From the NCBI GenBank assembly GCA_032622095.1, contig CP136061.1:3658001-3722000 (forward strand): a stretch of DNA of 64,000 bases, given 5' to 3'. Shown in pieces: positions 57,701 through 60,700 of this stretch (its first letter is position 1; each line of letters opens with the position of its first letter). This stretch comes from Siphonodentalium dalli (Eukaryota > Mollusca > Scaphopoda > Gadilida > Siphonodentaliidae). Under the pieces are notes generated by a model. The model was given only the letters and a program-made list of their open reading frames with translations. It did no database searches and was not told the DNA's origin. Both the position numbers and the translations under genes were made by a program.

Positions 57701-60700
57701 ACATTTGGGGGTTTATGAGTCAAATAATATCAGACAACATGTCCTTCTAACACTAAGAAATAATATGTTCTTATGAACCAGGACAAAATATGACTATTTC
57801 TGGAGCATTACAGCACATTATTACAAATCTATATTTGTAAGCAGTAAGATAATGACAGGAAACATGTCCTCAGACTAAGAAATAATTTGTTGGTGTGTAT
57901 TTCACACCACAGCTCATGTGTATACTCACATTAGTTTATGTCATTCAAAGGGAGAAACCCATTTAGAAAGTTTAAATGAGACAAAACTACCTCACTGTAG
58001 ATGTAGTTGCAAGGTACAACATGTACATGTATTCTGGTAAATGACATTGGAACTAAAATAATGATTTTTGTGTCCACCGGTATGTCATGTACCGGTATAC
58101 ATTGCAACTACATGTACATGTAACTTGCCTAACATACCATATACATGTATGAAGAGGGACTTTGCAAGTGTTTTTTAATCAAAATTTTAACCCAACTCTT
58201 GTTGTCAGTAAGTTTTAACCCATGCAGTTTAATGAGTTTATATATTTATATATTACATGTGTTTCTATACATGTATTTTATCTTTAGTTAGTTTGTTGTC
58301 CTTGAATAAACTTGTATTGCTGCACAATCAGTTTCCTTAATGTTCTATTATACTAAAACAACTCCATTGATAACAATACCCCTGCATCCCATCAAAATCT
58401 ACTTCATTGCCATCCTCATCATTTCACTTTGGTATCCCCACCCAGGTGTACCTTGGTGTTATTCACCCAGGTGTTCCTTGGTGTTTCCTACCCATGTGTA
58501 CCTTGGTGTTTTCTTACCCAGGTGTACCTTGGTGTTTTCTTACCCAGGTGTACCTTGGTGTTTTCTTACCCAGGTGCACCTTGGTGTTTTCCTGCCCAGG
58601 TGTACCTTGGTGTTTCCTTACCTGGGTGTACCTTGGGGTTTTCTAACCCAGGTGCATCTCAATGGGAAATCCACCTGGGTAAGAAAACACCAAGGTACAC
58701 CGGCGTAAAAAAAACACCAAGGTATACCTGGGTTGGAAACATCAAGGTACACCTGGGTGGGGAACACCCAGGTAGGAAACACCAGGGTACACCTGGGTGA
58801 ATAACACCAAGGTACACCTGGGTGGGAAACACCCAGGTAGGAAACACCAGGGTACACCTGGGTGAATAACACCAAGGTACACCTGGGTGGGAAACACCCA
58901 GGTAGGAAACACCAGGGTACACCTGAGTGAATAACACCATGGTACACCTGGGTGGGGAAACACCCAGGTAGGAAACACCAGGGTAGACCTGGGTGGGAAA
59001 CACCCAGGTAGGGTACACCTGGGTGTGGTCACCTGGGTAATTACACCCAGGTTTACCCATACCAGGGTTTTTATCCAGTTTCAGGTGGGTAAATCATGGT
59101 AAAACCCAGGTTTCGCGGGGTCTTAATGGTTGGTGGATGTCTTGGTAGATAGATGTTTACCTGGATTTCGGCCCAAAAAACCTGGGTGGATTTACCCAAG
59201 TACATTTTTATATGGGTTTACCAAACAGCGGGAAAAAATCATGTTTGTCGCTATGTAAACCATTACGAACATTTCTTGCGTTATGTGTATGTCAATATTC
59301 AGACCAAGTTGCAGACGATCCGTGGAATTTCACAAAATAATCGCGCATTATCATGACTTACTTCACCTCCATGATTTATGGATAATATATTTTAGAAGTA
59401 AAGTATACTCAGCAATTATTCCGACTGATTTGATATCCCAAGACGTCCTACTATTTAAAGATCATCAGTATTATGTGAACAATAATGAAATTTAATGTAA
59501 ACAAATGCAAAATTCATGCGCAATTTCGGGTGCCGGATATACACGTTAACTAGTCCAGGTTTCCTACAATTTGTATCTCACAAACCTTAGCTATAAGACA
59601 TGGTTACTGACACAATGAAGATGAGCAACTATGACAACATATTCCTTGAAAATGGAAATGTTGCTTATTTTGAGAGTAATTTCCTTTTTCTCGTCTTAGA
59701 AACTTTTGAGATTTATCCTGATTTCGGAACATTAGCTGTGTATTCCATAGATATGAAGCTATGAGGCATTGCTTGTATCCGTTATATTGAATTGTTGGAT
59801 TAATCTGTCTCTGAGCCATCACAAAGATACCTGGTCCTATTTAACACTGCTAAATTGCTATTGCTTCGGCTTCGGTGTGAAATACATTTTTATGAGTCGA
59901 GAAACACACCCTTCAAATCTCAAAGCTATTAAATTTATATTTTTGAAATCCATATATTTTGTACACCTCGAAAATATGGCGATGCCTGGTTCGAACTGGG
60001 ATTCCCAAGCACGTGGCATCATAAATGTAAAAAACATCATCTTTCAATTATCATCGGCATGGTATTGGTATTAGAACCTCTCTATTTTCATCAATAACAC
60101 ATGATTACCGAATCGGGAATAAGTATCCGCATGCCAACTGGCACAAAATAGTGTCAATTTTGTCTTTCATGGTAATTGTCGTCGTCTTCTATAGGATAAT
60201 TTCACCAATTCGAGGTGTATAAAATAAATAGATTTAAGTAATAGCTCTGAGTTTTTGAGGGTGGTTCCTTCGACTCAAATACAATATTGTTCACACCGAG
60301 GCCGAAGAAATAGTAATGGGGGTGTTACGTCGAACAGGGTATAATTAAAACGATTCTTGCTCGCTAATTTAAAATAAGTCTCTCCAGTGAAAAGTACTTT
60401 TTGACTAACCATACTCCTCGTTCAACTACGGAGATATCTTTACCATGATTGAAAAGGTAAACTTTCTGACATACACTGAACACTCAAAACTAAAAACTCT
60501 TTTGATGTGGCCCGCAGAATATAGAAGATCGAAAGAAAGTTTTTCTGGTGACTGTTATCATTAGTTTGTTTGTTTATGTGAGTCACTCTGATTTTTTTTC
60601 TTCAGGATATAGAAGATTGGCAGACAGTTTTTCTGGTGACTTCTATCACTAGTTTGGTTGGTGTAGTATTCTATGACATTTTTTCATCAAGCCACGTGCA

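Noticed and set aside
58340-59060. PGVPW-repeat proteins in several frames
   Set aside because: Overlapping frames of an inverted minisatellite; no independent coding evidence.
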